Of a stretch of 5,068 nucleotides of DNA, positions 1 through 5,068 are shown one piece after another; position 1 is the stretch's first letter, and each line of letters opens with the position of its first letter. The position numbers were made by a program, and so were the translations under genes. The DNA comes from an uncultured Selenomonadales bacterium. GTDB lineage: Bacteria > Bacillota_C > Negativicutes > Selenomonadales > Selenomonadaceae. The notes below the pieces were generated by a model. That model did not search any database, was not told where the DNA came from, and was given only the letters and a program-made list of their open reading frames with translations. The DNA lies in assembly GCA_946407175.1 (NCBI GenBank), contig CAMJNB010000135.1, positions 1 through 5,068 on the forward strand. The letters run 5' to 3'.

Positions 1-696
1 AAGATAGCGTCCGAAAGGTTGAAGAAAGATTTTCCGGTAACCGTCGAGACGCGAATTTTTTTGCCGAGCATGGACGGGCATTTAAAATCGCACGAAGTCA
101 AAATCGGTGACGACGCTTTTAACTTCAACCAAATGGGACTTGACAGCAACGTTGCGCCGGAATTTATTTTTCGCTACAAAAATATTTCTATTGACTACCT
201 GCGCTTGAAAGAATCCGGCGGCGGATTTTATGGTAACGATAACGCTTTAACTTTCGGCGGAAAAAATTTTATCGGCGACGTCACTGCGGAAAGTGATTTG
301 CACTACATTAAGCTGAATGTTGACAGAGAAATTTTTTCGCTTATGGAGACGCGGGCGGCGTGGAATTACGGTGTTACGGGAATTAAATGGCGCGGCAGTG
401 TTGAAAATTTCGGCGGCAGGCAGGACGAAAATTATTTTTTTCCCATGCCTACGATTGGCATTGCGCTTGAAATGGCGGTACGTCCCAAGATAAAAATTTA
501 CACGAACATTTCAGGCATGGTGCTGGGCGGTCACGGTCATCTTTGCGATTTTGAAGGCGGCTTTAGGTACATGGCGGATAAAAATTTTTCGTGCAACGTC
601 GGCTTTCGGCATATTGACGCGAAAATAAATTGGCGCAGTGTTCACGGCGATTTTAAATTGAACGGCTTTTATGCGGGGTTAGTTGGTAGCTGGTAG
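1..696 (+). CDS. Outer-membrane beta-barrel protein, 5'-partial
   Basis: The reading frame is open from the first base to a TAG at 694-696. The apparent TTG start at 19-21 has no spaced ribosome binding site and six sense codons precede it, so the gene starts left of the window. The visible 231 codons show short stretches with alternating polar and hydrophobic residues, many Gly, Asn and aromatic residues and no hydrophobic helix, as expected for antiparallel strands of a small barrel. Counting the TTG as residue 1, examples are EFIFRYKNISIDYLRL (48-63), the Gly/Pro turns around PMPTIG (142-147) and GGHGH (170-174), and a final strand from about 211 ending in Trp225. A C-terminal aromatic residue is typical of proteins inserted by the BAM machinery. 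Resemblance to uncharacterised Negativicutes outer-membrane proteins is from memory. The last residues (GSW) are encoded by a 7-bp repeat. Its role and any link to the transporter downstream are unknown; it could also be a periplasmic beta-rich protein. Confidence 0.7.
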   Translation, partial: KIASERLKKDFPVTVETRIFLPSMDGHLKSHEVKIGDDAFNFNQMGLDSNVAPEFIFRYKNISIDYLRLKESGGGFYGNDNALTFGGKNFIGDVTAESDLHYIKLNVDREIFSLMETRAAWNYGVTGIKWRGSVENFGGRQDENYFFPMPTIGIALEMAVRPKIKIYTNISGMVLGGHGHLCDFEGGFRYMADKNFSCNVGFRHIDAKINWRSVHGDFKLNGFYAGLVGSW

Positions 697-726
697 CTTT
701 TCATTCTTAATTCTTAATTCTTAATT
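685..726. repeat. Heptanucleotide tandem array at the end of the beta-barrel gene
   Basis: Six 7-bp units in register: GGTAGCT twice (685-698), TTTCATT once (699-705), then CTTAATT three times (706-726). The first two units lie in the coding region and supply the codons for Gly-Ser-Trp and the TAG stop. CTTAATT is a rotation of the reverse complement of GAATTAA, the unit repeated at 2539-2552. TAA occurs at 708, 715 and 722, that is in all three forward frames, and because TTAA is its own complement also in all three reverse frames. Confidence 0.8.
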
Positions 727-746
727 CATCCTATCCCCCTGCGCGG

Positions 747-774
747 CTTAAAAAAATTTTTTGAGTGATATAAA
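747..774 (+). promoter_or_regulatory. Probable promoter for the permease genes
   Basis: An extended -10 element, TGA followed by TATAAA, is at 766-774. The best-placed -35 (CTTAAA, 747-752, 16-bp spacer) matches the consensus at only three positions, but extended -10 promoters tolerate this. An A-tract/T-tract run at 750-762 lies between the two. Transcription would begin near 781, giving a leader of about 28 nt that holds the AAGGAG site. No intrinsic terminator is visible between the beta-barrel gene and here, so read-through from upstream is also possible. I see no recognisable NikR operator. Confidence 0.5.
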
Positions 775-795
775 ATTCTCCGCGAAAATTTTTTC

Positions 796-801
796 AAGGA
801 G
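796..801 (+). promoter_or_regulatory. Ribosome binding site fixing the nikB start
   Basis: AAGGAG lies 7 nt (all T) before the ATG at 809-811. The same frame also has an upstream TTG at 761, but that codon lies inside the predicted promoter and has no ribosome binding site, so the start is placed at 809. Confidence 0.85.
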
Positions 802-808
802 TTTTTTT

Positions 809-1750
809 ATGCGCAAATATATTTTCCGCCGCTTAATTCAGCTGATACCGATTTTGCTCGGCGTAACCTTTTTAACCTTCGCAATGCTACAACTTTCGGC
901 AGAAGACGCGGTAGACATGATGTTTCGTCAGTCAGGCAGTGTCTCGGAAGAAATTATGGCGGCGAAACGCGCAGAGTTGGGATTGGACAAACCGTTTTTA
1001 GTGCAGTATTGGAACTGGTTAAAAGGCGTCGCTACCGGCGATATGGGCAGGTCGTTTATCAGCGGCAAGCTTGTATTTGAAACATTCGCAGAAAAATTGC
1101 CGGCTACGATTGAATTAATGCTGGCGTCAATTTTTTTAACGATATTCATAGCTACGCCGTTGGGAATTGTCGCGGCGGTACGGCAAAATAAATTCGTCGA
1201 TTACGTAATACGCGGCTTGAGTTTTGTAGGAAATTCAATGCCGAATTTTTTTGCGGGACTGTTGCTAATTTATTTTTTTGCGTTAAAATTGAACTTACTG
1301 CCGATAATCTCAAGCGGCTTGCAAGGCGTGATACTTCCTGCGCTGACGCTGACAATTTCAATGGGCGCAAAATACACGCGGCAAATTCGCGCAGTGGTAC
1401 TTGAAGAATTACAAAAACCCTACGTACTCGGTGCAAGGTCGCGCGGCGTTGACGAAGTTACCATTTTAATTAAAAGCGTCCTGCCTTCGACGCTGGTAAT
1501 GATAATAACACTTTTAGCGCTGTCAATCGGTTCACTGCTCGGCGGCACGGCGATTGTCGAAACAATTTTCATGTGGGACGGCGTCGGCAAAATGGCGGTC
1601 GACGCGATTTTAATGCGCGATTACCCGCTGATTCAAGCTTACGTGGTATGGATGGCGATAATTTACGTCGTGATAAATTTGGCGGCGGATTTGCTTTATC
1701 GGTATCTTGACCCGCGTGTTGCTTGGGAAGAAGGTGACGCCGATGATTAA
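809..1750 (+). CDS. nikB: Nickel/peptide-type ABC importer permease, NikB-like
   Basis: Inner-membrane subunit of a binding-protein-dependent importer of the Nik/Dpp/Opp family; with NikC it forms the substrate channel. The 313-residue length from the ATG at 809 equals that of typical NikB/DppB proteins. Hydrophobic segments are at about residues 9-30, 101-124, 137-160, 173-190, 228-250 and 275-297, the usual six. GDMGRSF (77-83) is the conserved motif in the large first periplasmic loop. The cytoplasmic EAA loop that docks on the ATPase runs from about 204 to 228 (YVLGARSRG, then I and LP at the usual spacing). ETIFMWDGVGKM (251-262) and the terminal YLDPRV (299-304) are also family signatures. 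It overlaps nikC by 8 nt, indicating coupled translation. The family assignment is strong. Nickel rather than peptide as substrate rests on resemblance and is less sure. Confidence 0.9.
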   Translation: MRKYIFRRLIQLIPILLGVTFLTFAMLQLSAEDAVDMMFRQSGSVSEEIMAAKRAELGLDKPFLVQYWNWLKGVATGDMGRSFISGKLVFETFAEKLPATIELMLASIFLTIFIATPLGIVAAVRQNKFVDYVIRGLSFVGNSMPNFFAGLLLIYFFALKLNLLPIISSGLQGVILPALTLTISMGAKYTRQIRAVVLEELQKPYVLGARSRGVDEVTILIKSVLPSTLVMIITLLALSIGSLLGGTAIVETIFMWDGVGKMAVDAILMRDYPLIQAYVVWMAIIYVVINLAADLLYRYLDPRVAWEEGDADD

Positions 1751-2552
1751 GCCGCGTTATAAATCTTTAATCCCGTACGTAATTGCGGCAGGCGCGTTAA
1801 TTTTTGTAGCGATATTTGCACCGTTTTTGACGCCGTACGATCCCTACTTACAAGATTTGGAAGGCGCATTGACGCCGCCGAACTCACAAAATTTACTCGG
1901 CACGGACAGATACGGCAGGGACGTTTTATCGCGCGTGATAATGGGTTCACAGGTTACAATCTGCGCGGCGCTTTCACTTTTGACAGTGATAACAGTTACA
2001 GGCAGTTTAATCGGCTCGATATGCGGCTTGAAAGGAGGAAGGGTCGACACAATTTTAATGCGTACGTCTGACGTCTTCTTAGCCTTCCCGCAAATGGTTT
2101 TTGCAATAGCGGCGGCAGGAGCATTGGGCGGCGGACTTTTCAACGCGGCATTGGCGCTGGCATTAATCGGTTGGACGAAGTACGCAAGAATTTCCCGCGC
2201 ACTTACTTTGACAATTCGCAAAATGCCGTACATGGACGCGGCAAAAATGGCGGGTACAAATTCATTCGGCATGTTGATTCACCACGTCTTGCCGAATATC
2301 GCGGGACCGGTCTTAGTGACGGCGGCGCTTGATTTAGGTACGATTATCATGGAATTGGCGGGACTTTCATTTTTGGGACTCGGTGCAATGCCGCCAACGC
2401 CGGAATGGGGCGCGATGATGAATAACGGTCGCTCAATGTTGCAAACGGCGTCTTGGGTAGTGCTTGCTCCCGGCGCGGCGATTTTTATAACCGTTGCGAT
2501 TTTCAATTTGTTGGGCGACAAACTGCGCGACGTGATTGGAATTAAGAATTAA
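1743..2552 (+). CDS. nikC: Nickel/peptide-type ABC importer permease, NikC-like
   Basis: Second inner-membrane channel subunit, partner of NikB. The start chosen is the ATG at 1743, giving 269 residues, close to the roughly 275 usual for NikC/DppC. It is preceded by AAGGTGA (1731-1737) and overlaps the nikB stop (TAA 1748-1750) by 8 nt. An in-frame TTG at 1707 lies deep in nikB and is rejected. One N-terminal hydrophobic segment (about 9-29) is followed by the hallmark LLGTDRYGRDVLSR (51-64), then further membrane segments at about 72-95, 112-145, 188-212 and 236-258. The EAA loop is at 163-186 (YMDAAKMAG, then H-H-V-L-P-N). LSFLGLG (208-214) followed by PPTPEWGAM (217-225), and the terminal LLGDKLRD (256-263), are standard for the family. 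The last four residues and the stop are encoded within GAATTAA repeats. Both halves of the channel look intact. Confidence 0.9.
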   Translation: MIKPRYKSLIPYVIAAGALIFVAIFAPFLTPYDPYLQDLEGALTPPNSQNLLGTDRYGRDVLSRVIMGSQVTICAALSLLTVITVTGSLIGSICGLKGGRVDTILMRTSDVFLAFPQMVFAIAAAGALGGGLFNAALALALIGWTKYARISRALTLTIRKMPYMDAAKMAGTNSFGMLIHHVLPNIAGPVLVTAALDLGTIIMELAGLSFLGLGAMPPTPEWGAMMNNGRSMLQTASWVVLAPGAAIFITVAIFNLLGDKLRDVIGIKN

Positions 2553-2573
2553 GATTGTAGAATTGAGGTTGAA
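2539..2573. repeat. Degenerate heptanucleotide array across the nikC stop codon
   Basis: Five 7-bp units in register: GAATTAA at 2539-2545 and again at 2546-2552, then diverged copies GATTGTA, GAATTGA and GGTTGAA up to 2573. The second unit contains the nikC TAA stop. The junction of units four and five creates the GAGG (2565-2568) used as ribosome binding site by the next gene, whose ATG is at 2577. The two exact copies are clear; the three diverged ones are suggestive only. Confidence 0.6.
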
Positions 2574-2576
2574 TGT

Positions 2577-3041
2577 ATGAAAAAAATTTTTACGGCGATA
2601 CTGGCGCTGATGATGCTGTTGCCGGTAACCGCTACTGTAAATGCGAATGACGCGAAGTCCAATAAAAATATTTCGCCGTCGGAAGATATCAGAATAGATT
2701 ACGGCGTGTCGAAAATTTTTTCAAAGGATGACATGGACGCCGCGATTACTGAAGTCTTGGCAATGTTTGACAAGTGGCAGGGTTGCGAACTTCACAGCAT
2801 TTTGTACGTAGGCGATGAGTGCAACAACGCGGAAAATTTACGCTGGATGAATGAACTTGCCGCCGCGAAAGGTTACAAAGATAAAATGGTTTACTGCATG
2901 GAGTTTTTAAGCGACTTCTATGTTTCACGCGAGGCTGAAAAACATACGACGTTTAATCCCGAAACCGAGTATAAAAATTGGCAGTGGTGGCTGGCACGCA
3001 GTGAAAAAGGCGAATGGCACCTTTTAACTTTCGGCTACTGA
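2577..3041 (+). CDS. Small exported protein of unknown function in the transporter cluster
   Basis: 154 residues, starting at an ATG 8 nt after GAGG (2565-2568) and 24 nt after the nikC stop, so probably cotranscribed with the permeases. Residues 1-23 form a clear signal peptide: KK, a hydrophobic core rich in Leu, Met and Ala, and a V-N-A cleavage site before Asn24. There is no lipobox Cys, so the mature protein of about 131 residues should be free in the periplasm. It is mixed alpha/beta in appearance: a helix-like stretch from about 48 to 66 (FSKDDMDAAITEVLAMFDKW), then GCELHSILYVGDEC (69-82), and a Trp-rich end, WQWWLAR (135-141) and W147, finishing in TFGY. Mature Cys are C70, C82 and C107; His are H73, H123 and H148. 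I recall similar small secreted Firmicutes proteins with FxGCxL and a final WxLxR, W, GY pattern, perhaps in a DUF4829-like family, but cannot confirm this. A metal-related accessory role is a guess from position only. Confidence 0.85.
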   Translation: MKKIFTAILALMMLLPVTATVNANDAKSNKNISPSEDIRIDYGVSKIFSKDDMDAAITEVLAMFDKWQGCELHSILYVGDECNNAENLRWMNELAAAKGYKDKMVYCMEFLSDFYVSREAEKHTTFNPETEYKNWQWWLARSEKGEWHLLTFGY

Positions 3042-3066
3042 TATCTGACAAAAATTAATTTGATTG

Positions 3067-3095
3067 ATAAACCCCTGCAGGGGCTTATTTTTTTT
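3067..3095 (+). terminator. Rho-independent terminator after the small exported protein gene
   Basis: A hairpin with CCCC (3072-3075), loop TGCA (3076-3079) and GGGG (3080-3083) is extended outward past one A/C mismatch by ATAA (3067-3070) pairing with TTAT (3085-3088). A run of eight T (3088-3095) follows directly. It lies 26 nt after the stop at 3041 and is well formed for + strand transcripts. It separates permeases plus small protein from binding protein plus ATPase. The stem is short (4 GC pairs plus 4 AT pairs), so partial read-through is plausible. Confidence 0.85.
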
Positions 3096-3107
3096 GCGTA
3101 CCTTTTT

Positions 3108-3113
3108 TATAAT
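3108..3113 (+). promoter_or_regulatory. -10 element of the probable promoter for the binding-protein gene
   Basis: A perfect TATAAT lies 24 bp before the ATG at 3137 and just after the terminator. No good -35 is found at 16-18 bp spacing: the positions fall in the terminator T-tract (3084-3091) and match the consensus at two bases at most. Transcription would begin near 3120, leaving a leader of about 17 nt that starts almost at the ribosome binding site. The terminator immediately upstream makes a separate promoter here likely. The weak -35 suggests either activator dependence or help from the upstream A/T-rich tract. Confidence 0.5.
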
Positions 3114-3136
3114 TTCGCGGCAAAGGGGGCGCAGTT

Positions 3137-4672
3137 ATGACGAAAAAAATTTTAGCCGCGATTTTTACGGCGGGACTTTTGCTGACAGGTTGCGGCGTCG
3201 AAAAAATTTCAAATGACGATAAAAACACATTCACTTACGGCACAGTTGCTTACGGCGTTGCAATGGAAAATGCCGGTACGAATCCGCACGAATCCTACAG
3301 CGGCTGGTCTGCTCTGCGTTACGGCATTGGCGAGACGCTTTTTAAATTTAATGAGAGTATGCAACTTGAAAATTGGCTTGCAGAAAGTTTTGAGCAGGTA
3401 GACGATTTCACGCTGAAAATAAAAATTAAAGACAACGTGACTTTTTCAAACGGCAAGAAGGTTGACGGCGACGCGGTTAAAAAATGTCTTGAACATTTAA
3501 TCGCCGTGCACGACAGAGCGCCGAAGGATTTAAAAATTTCTTCGATAACTGCGGACGGTCAATTTATCACGATAAAATCTGCTGAAAAAGTTCCCGCGCT
3601 TTTAAATTACCTTTCCGACCCCTACGGCTGTATCATTGACGTTGACGCGGGAATTGCGGACGGCATTGCTATTGGTACGGGACCATACAAGGCGGTTAAA
3701 GTTACCGACACGCAGATTGATTTGGTTAAGAATGAAAATTATTGGGACGCCGTGAAACCTAAGCTTGAAAAAATTACCGTGAAAAGCATTCCCGACGGCG
3801 ACACGCTGACAATGGCAATGCAAAACGGTGAACTTGACGCGGTACAAGGTCTGCCGTATTCAAGTCTGCAACTTTTCAACGACGCCGAGAAATTTAAAAT
3901 CAGTCAAGCCGAGACGTCGCGCGTTTATCAAGCCGCATTTAATTTTAAAACTCCGGCACTGCAAGATGTAAACGTTCGCCGCGCTGTTTCTATGGCGATT
4001 GACAAGGAAAATTTCACGAAGGTTTTACTAAGCGGCAACGGCACGCCTGCGCTTGGACCTTTTCCCGCTAATTTGCCTTTCGGCGATACAAAGGTTACAG
4101 TCGCGCCGTATGACATTGACGCCGCGAAAAATCTTTTGGCAGAGTCAGGCTGGACTGACACGAACGGTGACGGCTACGTTGACAAGGACGGTAAAAATTT
4201 GGAGCTGAATTATTTAACCTACACTTCACGGCAGGAACTTCCGCTTTTGGCAGAATCCGCGCAGGACAGTCTGAAAAAAATCGGCGTCAAGCTGAATGTC
4301 AACGCTACCGACAACTACAAAACTTTTTTGAAAAACGGCGAATACGACATTTTCAGCAAGGCGATTGTAACGGCGCCGACAGGTGACGCGGAATATTACT
4401 TCACAAGTCACATTGTAAGCGGCGCGGTTGACAACGCGGGATTTTATGACAGCGCGGAAATTACGGCGCTTGAAAATGAACTGCATAACACTTTCGGCGC
4501 CGATAAGCGTTCGGACATTGCAATAAAAATGTCACAAAAAATTTTAGACGACTGCGCACTTTTCTACGCGGCTCATTTAAAAATGTCGCTGGTAATGAAA
4601 GCTGACGTCAAAGGTTTTAATGCGCACCCTTCGGATTACTACGAAATTACTTCGGCGCTGGAAAAAAATTAA
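3137..4672 (+). CDS. nikA: Lipoprotein substrate-binding protein of a nickel/peptide ABC importer, NikA-like
   Basis: Extracytoplasmic receptor that captures the substrate and hands it to the NikB/NikC channel. 511 residues, as usual for SBP family 5 (OppA/DppA/NikA). AAAGGGGG (3122-3129) lies 7 nt before the ATG. A lipoprotein signal peptide has the lipobox L-T-G-C with Cys19 as the lipidated residue, so the protein is membrane-anchored. Family marks in order: NPH (49-51), GIGETL (63-68), WLAES (80-84), VTFSNGKKVD (101-110), IGTGPYKAV (179-187), VKNENYWD (197-204, close to E. coli NikA VRNENYWG), VNVRRAVSMAIDKENF (278-293), YDIDAAKNLLAESGW (325-339) and an APTGDAEYYF segment (413-422). D341-N343-D345-G346-Y347-D349 forms an EF-hand-like loop often seen in this family. 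The Trp of the E. coli NikA nickel-site segment has no obvious match, so the ligand may be chelated metal, nickel-histidine or a peptide. The family is near certain; the substrate is tentative. Confidence 0.88.
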   Translation: MTKKILAAIFTAGLLLTGCGVEKISNDDKNTFTYGTVAYGVAMENAGTNPHESYSGWSALRYGIGETLFKFNESMQLENWLAESFEQVDDFTLKIKIKDNVTFSNGKKVDGDAVKKCLEHLIAVHDRAPKDLKISSITADGQFITIKSAEKVPALLNYLSDPYGCIIDVDAGIADGIAIGTGPYKAVKVTDTQIDLVKNENYWDAVKPKLEKITVKSIPDGDTLTMAMQNGELDAVQGLPYSSLQLFNDAEKFKISQAETSRVYQAAFNFKTPALQDVNVRRAVSMAIDKENFTKVLLSGNGTPALGPFPANLPFGDTKVTVAPYDIDAAKNLLAESGWTDTNGDGYVDKDGKNLELNYLTYTSRQELPLLAESAQDSLKKIGVKLNVNATDNYKTFLKNGEYDIFSKAIVTAPTGDAEYYFTSHIVSGAVDNAGFYDSAEITALENELHNTFGADKRSDIAIKMSQKILDDCALFYAAHLKMSLVMKADVKGFNAHPSDYYEITSALEKN

Positions 4673-4717
4673 GAATTTAACTCTAAACTCCAAGCTCTAA
4701 GCTCCAAGCTCTAAGCT
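4667..4717. repeat. Heptanucleotide tandem array between the binding-protein and ATPase genes
   Basis: The region starts with AATTAAG (4667-4673, which contains the nikA TAA stop and is a rotation of GAATTAA) and AATTTAA (4674-4680). Five copies of CTCYAAR follow (4681-4715), with the third base pair position alternating T, C, T, C, T, so copies 2-5 form two 14-bp superunits. The array ends with CT at 4716-4717. AGCT recurs every 7 bp at 4693, 4700, 4707 and 4714. TAA falls at 4684, 4698 and 4712, covering all three forward frames, and the matching CTA gives TAG in all three reverse frames. Confidence 0.85.
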
Positions 4718-4723
4718 AACATT

Positions 4724-5068
4724 ATGACTGAAAATATTTTGACTTTGAAAAATCTGCGCGTATCGTACGGCGAAACTGAAATTGTTCGTGACATAAATTT
4801 TTCCGTAAGGCGCGGCGAAATTTTTATAATCGTCGGCAAAAGCGGCGGCGGCAAGTCAACCATTTTAAAATCGGTCGCGGGACTTCTAAGCGGCAACGCG
4901 AAAGTCAGCGGACAAATTTTTTTTGACGGCAGAGACATTACAAACCTTCGCGCAGATGAGCGGCGTAAAATTGCGGGCGCGGAAATTGCAATGATCTTTC
5001 AAAATGCCGGCGCGTCATTCTGTCCAATTCGTACTATCGGCGCGCAGATTTTTGAAAGCGTCACGGCT
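4724..5068 (+). CDS. nikD: Nickel/peptide-type ABC importer ATPase, NikD-like, 3'-partial
   Basis: The frame from the ATG at 4724 stays open to the window end, giving the first 115 residues of a cytoplasmic ATP-binding subunit; a complete family member has about 250-330. The start LTLKNLRVSYG (6-16) is the usual first strand with the aromatic A-loop Tyr15. The Walker A motif is GKSGGGKST (38-46), with Lys44 and Ser45 binding the phosphates. The Q-loop is IAMIFQN (88-94) with Gln93, followed by GASFCPIRTIGAQIFE (96-111). This QN...P...TIG pattern is shared with NikD/DppD/OppD, and Cys-Pro-Ile-Arg resembles Firmicutes nickel-type ATPases. One oddity is Ala95, where most family members have Pro. 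The ABC signature, Walker B and the OppD-type C-terminal region lie outside the window. No Shine-Dalgarno sequence precedes the ATG; a heptamer array fills that space. It probably pairs with a NikE-like ATPase encoded downstream. Confidence 0.88.
   Translation, partial: MTENILTLKNLRVSYGETEIVRDINFSVRRGEIFIIVGKSGGGKSTILKSVAGLLSGNAKVSGQIFFDGRDITNLRADERRKIAGAEIAMIFQNAGASFCPIRTIGAQIFESVTA

Noticed and set aside
19..21. TTG as the start of the first gene
   Set aside because: The frame is open to base 1 and a purine run abuts the codon with no spacing, so it is more likely an internal Leu of a truncated gene.
742..784. Inverted repeat CGCGG (742-746) and CCGCG (780-784) flanking the nikB promoter
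   Set aside because: Only 5 bp with a 33-bp gap in a sequence where CGCGG-type words are common; not enough for an operator call.
745..795. AAAATTTT tracts as specific regulatory elements
   Set aside because: Such tracts recur throughout the coding regions as Lys-Ile-Phe codons, so here they probably reflect general composition.
778..801. CTCC (778-781) pairing with the nikB Shine-Dalgarno as a translational switch
   Set aside because: Only 4 bp, and the predicted transcript begins near 781, so most of the pairing strand would not be in the RNA.
761..808. N-terminal extension of nikB from a TTG
   Set aside because: It overlaps the predicted promoter, has no ribosome binding site, and adds 16 residues not typical of NikB; the ATG at 809 has a good AAGGAG.
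1707..1742. N-terminal extension of nikC from a TTG inside nikB
   Set aside because: No ribosome binding site, and it would overlap nikB by 44 nt; the ATG at 1743 gives the normal family length.
928..2521. Several minus-strand open frames opposite the permease genes
   Set aside because: They lack ribosome binding sites and recognisable protein character and lie wholly opposite well-supported family genes; they are composition-driven shadows.
2558..2563. TAGAAT as an internal -10 for the small exported protein gene
   Set aside because: It almost abuts the GAGG ribosome binding site, which would leave no room for a transcript start upstream of it.
3213..3401. Second forward frame inside nikA
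   Set aside because: A short frame within a strongly conserved coding region, with no start signal.
4681..4717. CRISPR or insertion-sequence end
   Set aside because: The repeat unit is 7 bp with no spacers, there is no transposase, and no terminal inverted repeats are seen.
3602..4938. Minus-strand open frames opposite nikA and the ATPase
   Set aside because: Same reasoning: they mirror the codon pattern of the true genes and match no family I recognise.

Overview
The window reads as an ordinary chromosomal stretch from a diderm Firmicute, most likely a Negativicute (Selenomonadales-like). This is an inference from three things. An outer-membrane-type beta-barrel protein sits beside Firmicutes-style genes with strong purine-rich ribosome binding sites. 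The coding sequence is a mix of GC-rich codons and AAA-ATT-TTT runs. The transporter proteins resemble the Firmicutes nickel/peptide type. No 16S or other marker gene is present to prove it.

Layout, all on the + strand. Positions 1-696 are the 3' part of a gene for an outer-membrane beta-barrel protein whose start lies left of the window. From 809 a Nik/Dpp/Opp-type ABC importer cluster begins: permease NikB-like (809-1750), permease NikC-like (1743-2552, overlapping nikB by 8 nt), a small exported protein of unknown function (2577-3041), a rho-independent terminator (3067-3095), a new -10 element, a lipoprotein substrate-binding protein of the NikA/DppA/OppA family (3137-4672), and the first 115 codons of a NikD-like ATPase (4724 to the window end). 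The second ATPase (NikE-like) would be expected just beyond the right edge.

How the parts work together: the lipoprotein would capture nickel (free or chelated), or possibly a peptide, and deliver it to the NikB/NikC channel, with NikD and the unseen partner supplying ATP hydrolysis. The substrate is inferred from family resemblance only. The cluster is split into two transcription blocks by a terminator followed at once by a TATAAT box, so binding protein plus ATPase can be expressed separately from the permeases.

The most distinctive non-coding structure is a set of 7-bp tandem arrays at three of the four gene junctions that have an intergenic gap (685-726, 2539-2573, 4667-4717). Each overlaps or touches the stop codon of the upstream gene. 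All three contain the unit GAATTAA or its reverse complement, and two of them place stop codons in all six frames. The other point worth following is the small exported protein carried inside the transporter cluster. I do not see a wholly new system here: no CRISPR, no insertion sequence, no RNA gene and no defence genes.
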